From Pseudomonas sp. NFACC02 (GTDB lineage Bacteria > Pseudomonadota > Gammaproteobacteria > Pseudomonadales > Pseudomonadaceae): a DNA stretch of 34,244 nt. The DNA lies in contig NZ_FOEO01000052.1 in NCBI RefSeq assembly GCF_900110765.1, positions 1 through 34,244 of the forward strand, given 5' to 3'. Every line of letters begins with the position of its first letter. The first letter of the stretch is position 1. Shown piece after piece: positions 6,459 through 15,429 of the stretch. The notes below the pieces were generated by a model, which was not told the origin of the DNA, searched no databases, and saw nothing but the letters and a program-made list of their open reading frames with translations. A program made the position numbers and the translations under genes.

Positions 6459-8498
6459 TTACGCGTGACTCCAGGCAACAGCTTCACATTTGCGCAAGAT
6501 ATCGCCCATCGCACTGGCCTCCACTGGCCGACTTATCAGGTAGCCTTGTACCTCGTCGCATTGGTGCTCCCTCAGGAACTCCAACTGCTGAGCCGTTTCG
6601 ACGCCTTCAGCGACCACCTTCAACTCAAGGCTGTGCGCCATGGCGATAATCGCCCGTGTGATGGCTGCGTCCTCGGTGCCTTCGTTCAGCCCTCGAATGA
6701 AAGCCTGATCGATTTTTACGTAGTCCACCGGAAAGCGCTTCAAATAGCTCAGTGACGAATAACCGGTGCCAAAATCATCGATGGCGAGCTTCACGCCCAG
6801 TTCCCGTAACTGCTGGAAAGTGCTGATGATGTGCTCGACGCTGTCCAGCAGTTGGCTTTCGGTCAGCTCCAGCTCAAGGCATTCGGGCATCAACCCGGTT
6901 TCATCGAGGACCTGACGCACGAGGCTCACCAGTTTGCCTTGACGCAGTTGGTGTACGGACAGGTTGACCGACACCCTGATCGGCAACAACCCACTGCGCT
7001 GCCATTCACGCATCTGCCGACAGGCCTGACGCAGGACGAATTCTCCGATGTCGGCGATCAGGCCGGACTCTTCCGCCAGTCCAATGAATTCACCGGGAGG
7101 CACCATGCCGCGAGTCGGATGACACCAGCGCACCAATGCTTCTGCCGAGCTCAACCGCCCGGTCGCCACTTCAAGTTTGGGTTGGTAGAAAACCTCAAGC
7201 TGACCGTCCTCGATGGCCCGACGCAACTGAATTTCCAGCTGCAGACGCTCCAGCGTCCGCGCCTGAAGGCTTTCGGTGTAGAACTGGAAGTTATTCCCGC
7301 CCAGGTGCTTGGCATGCTGCATCGCCATGTTGGCTTGAGACACCAGTGAGGGAATATCGCGCGCCGAATCCGGTAGCAAGGCAATGCCGACGGACGCACT
7401 GACCACCAGCTCGTGGCCGGAAACCGAGAGCGGAGAACGCAGCTTGGCCAGCAGTCGCGTCGTGACGCGAGCCAGCGTGGTCAAATTGCCGTAGGTGTCG
7501 AACAGCACCGCAAACTCGTCCGCCGACAGGCGCGCTACGGTGTCAGCCTCGGCGAGTTCGGCACTCAATCGCCGTCCGACCAGACGTAAAAGCTGATCGG
7601 CGACATCATGGCCCAGGCTGTCATTGAGCAATTTGAAACGGTCCAGGTTGATGTGCAGTAACGCCAGACTGCGTCGACCTTGCCGCGCCCGCTGGTTGGC
7701 TTCGCGCAGGCGCTCGTTGAACAACGAGCGATTGGCCAGGCCCGTCAGTTCGTCGTAATGCGACAGGTAGCGCGTGCGCTCTTCGTACTGCCGCGTGAGC
7801 TCACGATTGAGTGCTTCGCTTTTGGCTTGAGCTTCTTGCAGATGCTCGATCAGCGCAAGGTTCTGAAAGCGGCGCATCAAGCCGCTCTGGATCAACCGGT
7901 TGACCTGCGCGGCCACCACGATCAGCGCGAGCAGCAGAATTAATCCGAGCCACCCCCAACCGCGCAACGGCACATCGCCCCCCCAGAACAGGTAGACAAT
8001 CGGTGGTAACAGGCACGGCACCGTGAAGGTCAAAAATGCGGGAATGCTGGCGGCATAGGCCACGCTCGCGGATAACGAGGCGGCGCCGATCAGCCCGAAC
8101 ACCCAGGCTTGCTGAATGAAGCTTTCAACCGGCACCAACACCAATGCAGCACTGGATAAGGTCAGGCCACTCACGCACGCCCCGGCCAGGAACATGCGCG
8201 TCCAGATCGGTTGAGCCTGGCGTTCAGGCGAAGCTGCGCGAAAAGCCGCCACTTGCAGCACACGCAGGCAGACGAGCGCCGAGAGCCAGCCGACCCAGAT
8301 GCCGACCAGCAGATAGCGTTCCGGACTCCAGAGCAGCCAGGCGCACAGCAGACCATTGATGAACATGAACAGGGTCGGCAGCAAAGACCCCTGATAGAGA
8401 AGGCGGGTGCGCTCGACGGCAAGCTGGGTGGCGAACTGTTTGCGGATAACACGGCGTGTTGCCACAGAGTCGGCCGGGGCTTCTGAGCTGGGGGTCAT
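6459..8498 (-). CDS. Membrane GGDEF/EAL protein, likely c-di-GMP phosphodiesterase
   Basis: About 679 residues from the ATG at 8498 (MTPSSEAPADS). An in-frame ATG at 8612 would add 38 unlikely residues. The N-terminal third has about five or six hydrophobic segments (about 35-220). A GGDEF domain follows (about 245-405) whose active-site motif reads SADEF near 325-329, so cyclase activity is doubtful. The EAL domain (about 415-670) keeps the catalytic signatures AEALVRW, ELTES, DDFGTGYSS, KIDQAFI, AEGVE and QGYL, so c-di-GMP hydrolysis is expected, perhaps with GTP sensing by the degenerate GGDEF domain. It lies upstream of and codirectional with hexR, and corresponds in position to PA5442 beside uvrD in P. 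aeruginosa as I recall it. Confidence 0.9.
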   Translation of the reverse strand: MTPSSEAPADSVATRRVIRKQFATQLAVERTRLLYQGSLLPTLFMFINGLLCAWLLWSPERYLLVGIWVGWLSALVCLRVLQVAAFRAASPERQAQPIWTRMFLAGACVSGLTLSSAALVLVPVESFIQQAWVFGLIGAASLSASVAYAASIPAFLTFTVPCLLPPIVYLFWGGDVPLRGWGWLGLILLLALIVVAAQVNRLIQSGLMRRFQNLALIEHLQEAQAKSEALNRELTRQYEERTRYLSHYDELTGLANRSLFNERLREANQRARQGRRSLALLHINLDRFKLLNDSLGHDVADQLLRLVGRRLSAELAEADTVARLSADEFAVLFDTYGNLTTLARVTTRLLAKLRSPLSVSGHELVVSASVGIALLPDSARDIPSLVSQANMAMQHAKHLGGNNFQFYTESLQARTLERLQLEIQLRRAIEDGQLEVFYQPKLEVATGRLSSAEALVRWCHPTRGMVPPGEFIGLAEESGLIADIGEFVLRQACRQMREWQRSGLLPIRVSVNLSVHQLRQGKLVSLVRQVLDETGLMPECLELELTESQLLDSVEHIISTFQQLRELGVKLAIDDFGTGYSSLSYLKRFPVDYVKIDQAFIRGLNEGTEDAAITRAIIAMAHSLELKVVAEGVETAQQLEFLREHQCDEVQGYLISRPVEASAMGDILRKCEAVAWSHA

Positions 8499-8643
8499 GG
8501 CGGTTCTTATAATTAGTGAGCCTTGAACGTTCGCGGAGCATACACAAGCCACCGGAGAGACCAAACAGTCAGAAAAATAAATTGTACGGACGGTAGGCTG
8601 GCGCTTTTTCATCCAGCCGCAGATCCGCGATCTGACGGCACAT

Positions 8644-8737
8644 TGTAGGGGAGTGAGCGTGCTCGCGAAGACAGACGTTCAGCCGCTGAAGGCGTACTGG
8701 GTTCACTGACGCATTCGCGAGCAAGCTCACTCCCACA
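8644..8737. repeat. REPIN, family GTGAGC-TTGCTCGCGAA
   Basis: Inverted arms TGTAGGGGAGTGAGCGTGCT (from 8644) and GAGCAAGCTCACTCCCACA (ending 8737), with TTCGCGAG/CTCGCGAA pairing, lie in the gap between the divergent GGDEF/EAL and uvrD genes. This REP family differs from the one at 5346. Confidence 0.85.
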
Positions 8738-8814
8738 AGGTGTGGGTGGCAGAACTTTGTGACCGGCCAGCGTTAGAGTTTGCCCACGTCACCCCGGCAC
8801 CCTAGAATGCGCCG

Positions 8815-10998
8815 ATGCGCGATGATCTCTCTCTTCTGCTTAATTCCCTCAACGATGCCCAACGTCAGGCCGTAGCCGCCTCCTTGGGTCGTCAGTTGGT
8901 CCTGGCCGGCGCTGGTTCCGGCAAAACCCGTGTGCTTGTGCATCGGATCGCCTGGCTGATGCAGGTAGAAAACGCCTCGCCGCACTCGATCCTGTCGGTG
9001 ACGTTCACCAACAAGGCCGCCGCCGAGATGCGCCACCGCATCGAGCAGTTGATGGGTATCAACCCGGCGGGCATGTGGGTCGGCACCTTCCACGGGCTGG
9101 CGCATCGCTTGCTGCGCGCGCATTGGCAGGAAGCGGGTCTGAGCCAGACCTTCCAGATTCTCGACAGCGATGATCAGCAACGTCTGGTCAAACGTGTGAT
9201 TCGGGAAATGGGCCTGGACGAACAACGCTGGCCTGCGCGCCAGGCGCAGTGGTTCATCAACGGACAAAAGGATGAAGGGCTGCGCCCGAAACACATCCAG
9301 GCGTCCGGTGACCTGTTCCTCAGCACCATGAAGTCGATCTACGAAAACTACGAAGCGGCCTGTCAGCGCGCGAGCGTCATCGACTTCTCCGAACTGCTGT
9401 TGCGCGCGCTGGATCTGTGGCGCGACAACAAAGGCTTGCTGGATCACTACCAGCGCCGCTTCCGCCACATTCTGGTCGACGAGTTCCAGGACACCAACGC
9501 CGTTCAGTACGCCTGGCTGCAACTGCTGGCTCGAGGCGGCGACAGCCTGATGGTGGTCGGCGACGACGACCAGTCGATTTACGGCTGGCGCGGCGCGAAG
9601 ATCGAGAACATTCATCAGTATTCCGATGACTTCCCGGACACCGAAGTCATTCGTCTGGAGCAGAACTACCGTTCCACTGCCAGTATCCTGAAAGCCGCCA
9701 ACGGCCTGATCGTCAACAACAGCGGTCGTCTGGGCAAAGAGCTGTGGACCGATGTCGGCGATGGGGAACTGATCAGCCTGTATGCCGCCTTCAACGAACA
9801 CGACGAAGCCCGCTACGTGGTCGAAACCATCGAGAGCGCGATCAAGACCGGCATGTCGCGCAGCGATATCGCCATTCTGTATCGCTCCAATGCCCAGTCG
9901 CGGGTGCTGGAAGAAGCGTTGCTGCGCGAGCGCATCCCGTATCGCATCTATGGCGGCCAGCGCTTCTTCGAACGTGCGGAAATCAAGAACGCCATGGCGT
10001 ATCTGCGCCTGCTGGAAGGTCGCGGAAACGACTCGGCGCTGGAGCGTGTCATCAACGTGCCGCCGCGTGGTATTGGCGAGAAGACCGTCGAGGCGATCCG
10101 CGAACACGCGCGGCACTCGGACGTGTCGATGTGGGAAGCCATGCGGTTGCTGGTCGCCAACAAGGGCTTGACCGGCCGTGCCGCCAGTGCGCTCGGCGCC
10201 TTTATAGAGCTGATTGAAAACCTGTCGGCCAAGGTCATGGAGATGCCGCTGCATCTGATGACCCAGACCGTGATCGAACAATCCGGGCTGATCACGTATC
10301 ACCAGGAAGAAAAAGGCGAAAAGGGTCAGGCACGGGTCGAAAACCTTGAGGAACTGGTCAGCGCCGCGCGTGCCTTCGAGGCCAGCGAGGACGAGGAAGA
10401 CCTGACGCCATTGGCGGCGTTCCTCGGCCATGCATCGCTGGAGGCTGGCGATGCGCAGGCAGATGAGCACGAAGACAGCATCCAGTTGATGACGCTTCAC
10501 AGCGCCAAGGGCCTCGAATTCCCGTATGTCTTCCTGGTCGGAATGGAAGAAGGCCTGTTCCCGCACAAGATGAGCCTTGAAGAACCGGGCCGTCTTGAAG
10601 AAGAACGCCGTCTGGCTTACGTCGGTATCACGCGTGCCATGCAGCACCTGGTGCTGACGTACGCTGAAACCCGGCGCCTGTACGGCAGCGAGACCTACAA
10701 CAAGGTCTCGCGCTTCGTGCGCGAGGTTCCGCCCAATCTGATTCAGGAAGTGCGGCTGTCCAACAGCGTCACGCGTCCTTTCGGCGGCTCCAAGACCATG
10801 GCGCCAAGCCGTTTGTTCGATGGCGAAGGTATCCCGCAGAGCCAGTTCTCGCTGGGTCAGCGCGTGCAGCACGCGGTATTCGGCGAGGGCGTGATCCTCA
10901 ATTTCGAAGGCTCAGGCGCTCAGGCACGGGTCCAGGTGAACTTCGCAGAAGGCAGCAAGTGGCTGATGCTGGGTTACGCGAAGCTGGAGCCGGTTTGA
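8815..10998 (+). CDS. uvrD: DNA helicase II (UvrD)
   Basis: A 727-residue SF1A 3'-5' helicase that removes UvrC and the excised oligonucleotide in nucleotide excision repair and unwinds in MutHLS mismatch repair. Visible motifs in order are the Q motif LNDAQRQAV (12-20), Walker A GAGSGKT (32-38), TFTNKAAAEM, Walker B DEFQDTN near 222, GDDDQSIYGWRGA near 249, QNYRS, LMTLHSAKGLEF and motif VI VGITRAM near 602. The C-terminal 50 residues form a Tudor-like tail (RVQHAVFGEGVILNFEG...) typical of UvrD/PcrA. Length and context fit PA5443. There is no strong ribosome site before the ATG, but the N-terminus matches the family. A LexA box was not seen in the upstream gap. Confidence 0.97.
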   Translation: MRDDLSLLLNSLNDAQRQAVAASLGRQLVLAGAGSGKTRVLVHRIAWLMQVENASPHSILSVTFTNKAAAEMRHRIEQLMGINPAGMWVGTFHGLAHRLLRAHWQEAGLSQTFQILDSDDQQRLVKRVIREMGLDEQRWPARQAQWFINGQKDEGLRPKHIQASGDLFLSTMKSIYENYEAACQRASVIDFSELLLRALDLWRDNKGLLDHYQRRFRHILVDEFQDTNAVQYAWLQLLARGGDSLMVVGDDDQSIYGWRGAKIENIHQYSDDFPDTEVIRLEQNYRSTASILKAANGLIVNNSGRLGKELWTDVGDGELISLYAAFNEHDEARYVVETIESAIKTGMSRSDIAILYRSNAQSRVLEEALLRERIPYRIYGGQRFFERAEIKNAMAYLRLLEGRGNDSALERVINVPPRGIGEKTVEAIREHARHSDVSMWEAMRLLVANKGLTGRAASALGAFIELIENLSAKVMEMPLHLMTQTVIEQSGLITYHQEEKGEKGQARVENLEELVSAARAFEASEDEEDLTPLAAFLGHASLEAGDAQADEHEDSIQLMTLHSAKGLEFPYVFLVGMEEGLFPHKMSLEEPGRLEEERRLAYVGITRAMQHLVLTYAETRRLYGSETYNKVSRFVREVPPNLIQEVRLSNSVTRPFGGSKTMAPSRLFDGEGIPQSQFSLGQRVQHAVFGEGVILNFEGSGAQARVQVNFAEGSKWLMLGYAKLEPV

Positions 10999-11017
10999 GC
11001 CATCAATGACGCTTCAC

Positions 11018-11105
11018 TGTAGGAGCGCGCTTGCCCGCGATTGCGGTGTGTCAGCAATGCTTGCTTAGACTGACACACCGCAATCGCGAGCAGCTCACTC
11101 CTACA
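11018..11105. repeat. REPIN, family GTAGGAGCGCGCTTGCCCGCGA
   Basis: Inverted arms from TGTAGGAGCGCGCTTGCCCG (11018) to the decayed complement CTCACTCCTACA (ending 11105), with inner arms GCAATC/GATTGC and TGTCA/TGACA, lie just after uvrD. The rest of the 308-base gap up to 11306 holds only a TC-rich stretch and the leader of the next gene; I see no other gene or clear promoter in it. Confidence 0.85.
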
Positions 11106-11306
11106 ATGAAATGCGAACCCGGCAGCTCTTGCATTCCTACATCCGCCCCCCATCTTTCCTACAGAACTTTCTTCACTGGCCTACACCCCAAGTAATACAG
11201 GCGCTCTGAAGATCCACGCAAAAGCCGGAAACATATGGCCGCTGGTCAGACACATTTGTCCTGTGCAACATGGCGCGCGTGCAATCCACAAACGGGAATT
11301 CCCAAT

Positions 11307-12158
11307 ATGCAACGTTTTCTAAGCATCGCTTTGGCGCTGGTCATCGGACTCACCATGAGTCTGGATGCCAACGCCGCGCGTTTTGGTGGTGGCAAGAGCA
11401 TGGGCTCGGCGCCAAGTCACCAGGCGCGCCAGACAGCCCCTTCCGCTCCTGCCGCCGCGCCTAACGCCGCTGGCCGCCCTGCTCCTGCTGCAGGCGGTGC
11501 TTCCAAATGGCTGGGCCCGCTGGCCGGTATCGCTGCCGGCGGCCTGTTGGCCTCCATGTTCATGGGCGGTGGTTTCCAGGGCATGCAGTTCTTCGACATC
11601 CTGATCATGGCAATCATTGCTTTCGTGATCTTCCGCTTTATCGCGGCCCGTCGACGCAAGCAGCAGCAGCCGCAGATGGCTCCAGCAGGCGCGCCATATC
11701 AGCGTGAAACCTTCGAGCAACCTCAGCAGGCCAACTCGATGTTCGGTGGTTCGGCTGCGGCGGCAGCCCGTCCGGTGATCAACGCACCGGCCTGGTTCAA
11801 TGAAGAGCGTTTCCTTGAAGCCGCGCGTACGCACTTCCAGTCGCTGCAACAGCACTGGGATGCAAACGAAATGGACAAGATCGCCGAATTCGTGACCCCG
11901 CAAATGCTGCAGTTCCTGAAAAAAGAACGTGCGGATCTGGGTGATGGCTTCCAGTCGACCTACATCGACAACCTGACCGTGCAACTCGACGGTCTGGACG
12001 ATCGCGCCGACAAAACCATCGCCACGCTGACCTTTAGCGGCGTCTCGAAGACTTCGCGTTTCGACCAGGGCGAAGTGTTCAGCGAGAGCTGGAACATGGA
12101 ACGCGCACCAGGCGAGAACCAGCCTTGGCTGGTGGCAGGTATTCGCCAGAACGGCTGA
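11307..12158 (+). CDS. Tim44-domain membrane protein with signal peptide
   Basis: About 283 residues from the ATG at 11307, chosen because it starts a clean signal sequence (MQRFLSIALALVIGLTMSLDANA, cleavage after about 23). An upstream in-frame ATG (11235) would bury it. The mature protein has an alanine/proline-rich, low-complexity stretch with several glycines (about 25-70), hydrophobic segments near 70-85 and 92-112 (FFDILIMAIIAFVIFRFIAAR), a basic and glutamine-rich linker, and a C-terminal Tim44-like domain (about 160-283, FLEAARTHFQSLQQHWD... through the terminal PWLVAGIRQNG). Bacterial Tim44-like proteins are envelope proteins of unsettled function. It is transcribed alone and ends at a strong terminator. 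Confidence 0.85.
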   Translation: MQRFLSIALALVIGLTMSLDANAARFGGGKSMGSAPSHQARQTAPSAPAAAPNAAGRPAPAAGGASKWLGPLAGIAAGGLLASMFMGGGFQGMQFFDILIMAIIAFVIFRFIAARRRKQQQPQMAPAGAPYQRETFEQPQQANSMFGGSAAAAARPVINAPAWFNEERFLEAARTHFQSLQQHWDANEMDKIAEFVTPQMLQFLKKERADLGDGFQSTYIDNLTVQLDGLDDRADKTIATLTFSGVSKTSRFDQGEVFSESWNMERAPGENQPWLVAGIRQNG

Positions 12159-12181
12159 AACTCTGAGTCACTGCTCTAGTC

Positions 12182-12214
12182 AAAACCCCGAACTTGTTTC
12201 GGGGTTTTGTTTTT
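12182..12214 (+). terminator. Rho-independent terminator of the Tim44-like gene
   Basis: AAAACCCCGAA and TTCGGGGTTTT form an 11-bp stem with a short loop, followed by a T-rich tract (TTTTGTTTTT). It starts 24 bases after the stop codon. Confidence 0.93.
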
Positions 12215-12231
12215 CAGAGCGCGCAGTTAAT

Positions 12232-12260
12232 TTGGCGATGCCTTTGAGCTACTGTATAAC
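12232..12260 (+). promoter_or_regulatory. Probable sigma-70 promoter of the SMI1/KNR4 gene
   Basis: TTGGCG (12232-12237) and TATAAC (12255-12260) are separated by 17 bases, which would place the transcription start near 12267, about 22 bases before the GTG start. AGAGGA at 12275-12280 is the ribosome site. Confidence 0.6.
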
Positions 12261-12288
12261 CCGCGCAAATCGTTAGAGGATCCACGTC

Positions 12289-12696
12289 GTGGAAGAAGTC
12301 ATCGAACAACTCCGTGAAGCCAATGAGCCGGTTCCCGTCCCGCTTGAGCTGCCGGACGAAGATCAGCTCGTCGAAATCGAAGAAGAGCTGTTCATCAATA
12401 TCCCTTTTGTCTTCAAAGAGTTTCTGCTGACCGTCAGCGACGTGGTCTACGGCAGCCTGGAGCCCGTGACCGTCACCGATCCTGGCTCACACACCTACTT
12501 GCCGGAAGTGGCCGCGAATGCCTGGGATTCGGGTGTGCCGCGCGACCTGATCCCGATCTGTCAGGATGGCGAGGACTATTATTGCGTCGAGGAAGACGGC
12601 ACCGTGGTGCTGTGGTCCGGCGAAGAAGAACTCGTCACCGAAGAGAGCTGGGAATCGGTCTGGCACTGGGCGCGGGACGTCTGGCTGGAAAGCTGA
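12289..12696 (+). CDS. SMI1/KNR4 family protein
   Basis: A 135-residue, strongly acidic protein. It has the fold signature of SMI1/KNR4 (SUKH) proteins: an N-terminal helix with LPDEDQLVEIEEEL..IPFVFKEFLL (about 23-50), a central VTVTDPGSHTYLPEVAANAWDSGVPRDLIPI segment, and DYYCVEEDGTVVLW near 100. Start is GTG, set by AGAGGA eight bases upstream. SUKH proteins often serve as immunity proteins to secreted toxins, but there is no toxin, Rhs or CDI gene next to it, so a housekeeping role is as likely. It has its own promoter and is convergent with the antiporter gene. Confidence 0.85.
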   Translation: MEEVIEQLREANEPVPVPLELPDEDQLVEIEEELFINIPFVFKEFLLTVSDVVYGSLEPVTVTDPGSHTYLPEVAANAWDSGVPRDLIPICQDGEDYYCVEEDGTVVLWSGEEELVTEESWESVWHWARDVWLES

Positions 12697-12729
12697 GCCC
12701 CGCACCGCTCATCAATGAGTCCTCGGAGT

Positions 12730-14493
12730 TCAATGCTCCGAAGGCTCCTGGTGATTCCCCAGTGTTTCCAGCAGCGCGATCTGCATGCGTGTGTGTACGC
12801 GTATGAACCAGCGCCACAGCACTGCAGCGACGACCGCCGCGACCAGCACGATCAGCAGCAACCATTCGTTGGTCGGCAGCATGCTTGCCGAAAGCAACGC
12901 GATCAGCAGGAAAATCACCACCAGCGACAGCAGCGGAATCACTTCGGCGATCACTCTGCGCACGCGCGCGGTATGCCGACCGGCCATCTCGGGCTTGACG
13001 CCCATCTCGGCCAGCAGCATCGACAGCGCTTTGAGCTTGCGGTAGGCCGCGATCAGAAACGGCAACGACAGCAGCAACGAAGCGCCCCAAATCCAGGCTT
13101 TTTGCTGACCCACTTCGCTGACCCAATCGCTGAAAAAATCGCCAATTCGCTCAGCGAAATACGCCCCGCAGAAGAAGATCGCCACCACCAACGCCAGGTT
13201 CACCCCGACTTGCAGCAGGATCTTGCGGATCATCGATGCAAGCAACGCGCCTTGTCCTTGCGGCTGAATGCTGCGCAGCCATTCCCCGTACAGGCCGAAT
13301 ACCCGAGCCATGCGGGTGGGAACGATGGCGGCAAGTGAGTGAGAGAGCGGATCGGCCGCCCTGATCAGATAGGGGGTGAGCAGCGTGGTAATTGCCGACA
13401 CCGCCACGGCGACGGGATAAAGGAAATCACTGGTGACCTGCAGCGTCATCCCCAGCGCCGCAATGATGAACGAGAACTCACCGATCTGTGAAAGCCCCAT
13501 GCCCACGCGCAACGAGGTCTTGCCGTCGTTACCGGCGATGAACGCACCCAGGCCGCAGGAGAGCATCTTGCCCAGTACAACGGCGACGGTGATCACCACA
13601 ATGGGCCAGGCGTAATCCAGCAGGATCTGCGGGTCGATCATCAAACCGATCGCGACGAAGAAAATCGCGCTGAACATGTCACGAATGGGTTCGATCAGGT
13701 GCTCGATCTTCGTCAACTGCTTCGATTCGGCCATGATCGCGCCGATCAGAAACGCGCCGAGTACCATGCTGTATTCGAGTTTGACCACCAGCAGGCAGAA
13801 CCCGAAACACAGGCCCAGCACGGTCACCAGCAGCATCTCGTTGCTCTCGAACTTCGCCACGTAAGCCAGCAAACGTGGCACGAGCAAAATGCCGATGACC
13901 AGCGCAACGATCATGAACAAGGACAATTTGCCAACGGTGGAAAACACTTCTCCCGAGCTGACGGTGCCGCTGACGGCAATCCCCGAGAGCAGTGCAATGA
14001 TGCCGATGCCGAGAATGTCCTCCACGATCAGCACGCCAAATATCAGCTGTGCAAAACGCTGATTCTTCATCTTCAAGTCGTTGAGCGCCTTGACGATGAT
14101 CGTGGTGGAGGAAATCGCGAGGATGGCCCCGAGGAACAGCGAATCCATGGTGCTCCAGCCGAAGAACTGGCCGATTTCATAGCCAATCCAGATCATCAGC
14201 ATGATTTCCAGAAACGCTGCGATAAACGCAGTGGCGCCGACCTTGAACAGCTTGCGCAGACTGAATTCCAGACCCAGGCAGAACATCAGGAAGATGACAC
14301 CCAGTTCGGCGAGTGTCTTGATGGTGTCTTCATCGTGAATAAGGCCGAAGGGCGGCGTGTGCGGACCGATGATAAAGCCCGCCACGATGTACCCCAGCAC
14401 GACCGGCTGTTTGAGCCGGTGAAACAACACCGTCACCACGCCAGCCACCAGCATGATGACGGCCAGATCCTGAATGAAACTGATGGCATGCAT
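12730..14493 (-). CDS. Cation:proton antiporter, KefB/CPA2 type
   Basis: About 587 residues from the ATG at 14493. This start gives a membrane N-terminus (MHAISFIQDLAVIMLVAGVV) and has AAGGAG nine bases upstream; a longer reading to 14790 adds an implausible, non-membrane leader. The first about 390 residues form a Na+/H+ exchanger domain with about 12 membrane segments (HRLKQPVVLGYIVAGFIIGP; LGLEFSLRKLFKVG; SSTTIIVKALND; SQIGEFSFIIAALG). Unlike KefB/KefC of E. coli, the C-terminus lacks a recognisable nucleotide-binding RCK domain. Instead there are about four more hydrophobic segments (about 440-575). Its role is probably monovalent cation/proton exchange across the inner membrane; the ion cannot be told from sequence. 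It is convergent with the SMI1-like gene. Confidence 0.88.
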   Translation of the reverse strand: MHAISFIQDLAVIMLVAGVVTVLFHRLKQPVVLGYIVAGFIIGPHTPPFGLIHDEDTIKTLAELGVIFLMFCLGLEFSLRKLFKVGATAFIAAFLEIMLMIWIGYEIGQFFGWSTMDSLFLGAILAISSTTIIVKALNDLKMKNQRFAQLIFGVLIVEDILGIGIIALLSGIAVSGTVSSGEVFSTVGKLSLFMIVALVIGILLVPRLLAYVAKFESNEMLLVTVLGLCFGFCLLVVKLEYSMVLGAFLIGAIMAESKQLTKIEHLIEPIRDMFSAIFFVAIGLMIDPQILLDYAWPIVVITVAVVLGKMLSCGLGAFIAGNDGKTSLRVGMGLSQIGEFSFIIAALGMTLQVTSDFLYPVAVAVSAITTLLTPYLIRAADPLSHSLAAIVPTRMARVFGLYGEWLRSIQPQGQGALLASMIRKILLQVGVNLALVVAIFFCGAYFAERIGDFFSDWVSEVGQQKAWIWGASLLLSLPFLIAAYRKLKALSMLLAEMGVKPEMAGRHTARVRRVIAEVIPLLSLVVIFLLIALLSASMLPTNEWLLLIVLVAAVVAAVLWRWFIRVHTRMQIALLETLGNHQEPSEH

Positions 14494-14807
14494 GGGCGCG
14501 GGCTCCTTATAACGAACGGTGAAAATGCGCGTTTCTGCCGAAAATACGGACGTCGGCTGTACGAAAAGTCGCCAGCTTCGCCAGAAAAGGCTGATCAAAA
14601 CGCAGGAAATATCCCATCCAAGGGTTTTCGCAGGGTAACACCGCACAAAACCCGATAAAGCCGGTGCAATATATGGAAACAGATAGGTAACAGGCGTGAC
14701 GGCGGCCCGGCTGTCAGCGTCCCGATAGTGTGGATTTTGATGACTGACCTGCATCGAGCACCGAAACAGGTGCCCCTTTTTTTGATTCAACTGACCGTGA
14801 GCACGCT

Positions 14808-15293
14808 ATGGAACCCGGAAACGCCCAGCTGTCGATGACTGTATTGATGACCCCGGACATGGCCAACTTTTCTGGCAACGTGCACGGCGGCACCCTTCTC
14901 AAGTACCTCGACGAAGTCGCCTACGCGTGCGCAAGCCGTTACGCCGGTCGCTATGTAGTGACGCTGTCGGTGGATCAGGTGATTTTCCGCGAGCCGATTC
15001 ATGTGGGTGAGCTCGTGACCTTCCTGGCATCGGTCAACTACACCGGCAACACCTCCATGGAAGTCGGTATCAAAGTGGTGACCGAGAACATCCGCGAGCG
15101 CTCGGTGCGTCACACCAATAGCTGCTTCTTCACCATGGTCGCCGTGGACGACCAACGCAAACCGGCGAGCGTACCGCCGTTGAGCCCGCAGACCAGCGAA
15201 GACAAGCGCCGTTACGTGCAGGCACAACAACGCCGCCAGATTCGTCAGGAACTGGAGAAGCGTTATCGCGAGATCAGGGAAGACGGTGTTTGA
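14808..15293 (+). CDS. Acyl-CoA thioesterase, YciA-like hotdog protein
   Basis: A 161-residue single hotdog-fold thioesterase. It has the helix motif N24-x-H26-GG...D35E (GNVHGGTLLKYLDEVAY) and the following strands LSVDQVIFREPIHVGELVTF and NTSMEVGIKV seen in YciA/BACH-type acyl-CoA thioesterases, which hydrolyse fatty acyl-CoA to free acid in the cytoplasm. The C-terminal about 35 residues are charged and probably helical (SPQTSEDKRRYVQAQQRRQI). It is divergent from the antiporter gene, with a roughly 310-base gap (14494-14807) in which I see only an AT/GC-mixed leader and no clear site. Substrate chain length is unknown. Confidence 0.9.
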   Translation: MEPGNAQLSMTVLMTPDMANFSGNVHGGTLLKYLDEVAYACASRYAGRYVVTLSVDQVIFREPIHVGELVTFLASVNYTGNTSMEVGIKVVTENIRERSVRHTNSCFFTMVAVDDQRKPASVPPLSPQTSEDKRRYVQAQQRRQIRQELEKRYREIREDGV

Positions 15294-15325
15294 TCAAACA
15301 CCGTGAGGCAGTGACGAATTAACTG

Positions 15326-15414
15326 TGTGGGAGCCAGCTTGCTGGCGAATACGTTTAATCAGTGACAGAGGTGTTGTCCGATAGACCGCATTCGCCAGCA
15401 AGCCGGCTCCTACA
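15326..15414. repeat. REPIN, family GGAGCCAGCTTGCTGGCGAA
   Basis: Inverted arms TGTGGGAGCCAGCTTGCTGG (15326) and CCAGCAAGCCGGCTCCTACA (ending 15414) lie in the gap between two convergent genes (thioesterase and pdxY). This is a third REP family in the window. It is followed by a plus-strand A run, so it does not have the T tract of an intrinsic terminator for either neighbour. Confidence 0.87.
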
Positions 15415-15429
15415 AAAAAACGAGTTGTG

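Noticed and set aside
8773..10872. A 699-residue minus-strand frame opposite uvrD
   Set aside because: Antisense to a complete UvrD with all helicase motifs; its composition is that of a shadow frame.
12248..12260. Zur box upstream of the SMI1/KNR4 gene
   Set aside because: GCTACTGTATAAC keeps only the right half of the Zur core. TATAAC is better explained as a -10 element 17 bases after TTGGCG.
14499..14513. Zur half-site upstream of the antiporter gene
   Set aside because: GTTATA is followed by AGGAG, the ribosome site; there is no second half.
13699..14658. A 319-residue plus-strand frame opposite the antiporter gene
   Set aside because: Antisense to a membrane protein gene; strongly polar, histidine/glutamine-rich shadow composition.
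15326..15421. Intrinsic terminator for pdxY or the thioesterase
   Set aside because: The hairpin is a REP pair. The homopolymer run is plus-strand A, which lies before the hairpin for pdxY and gives no T tract for the thioesterase.
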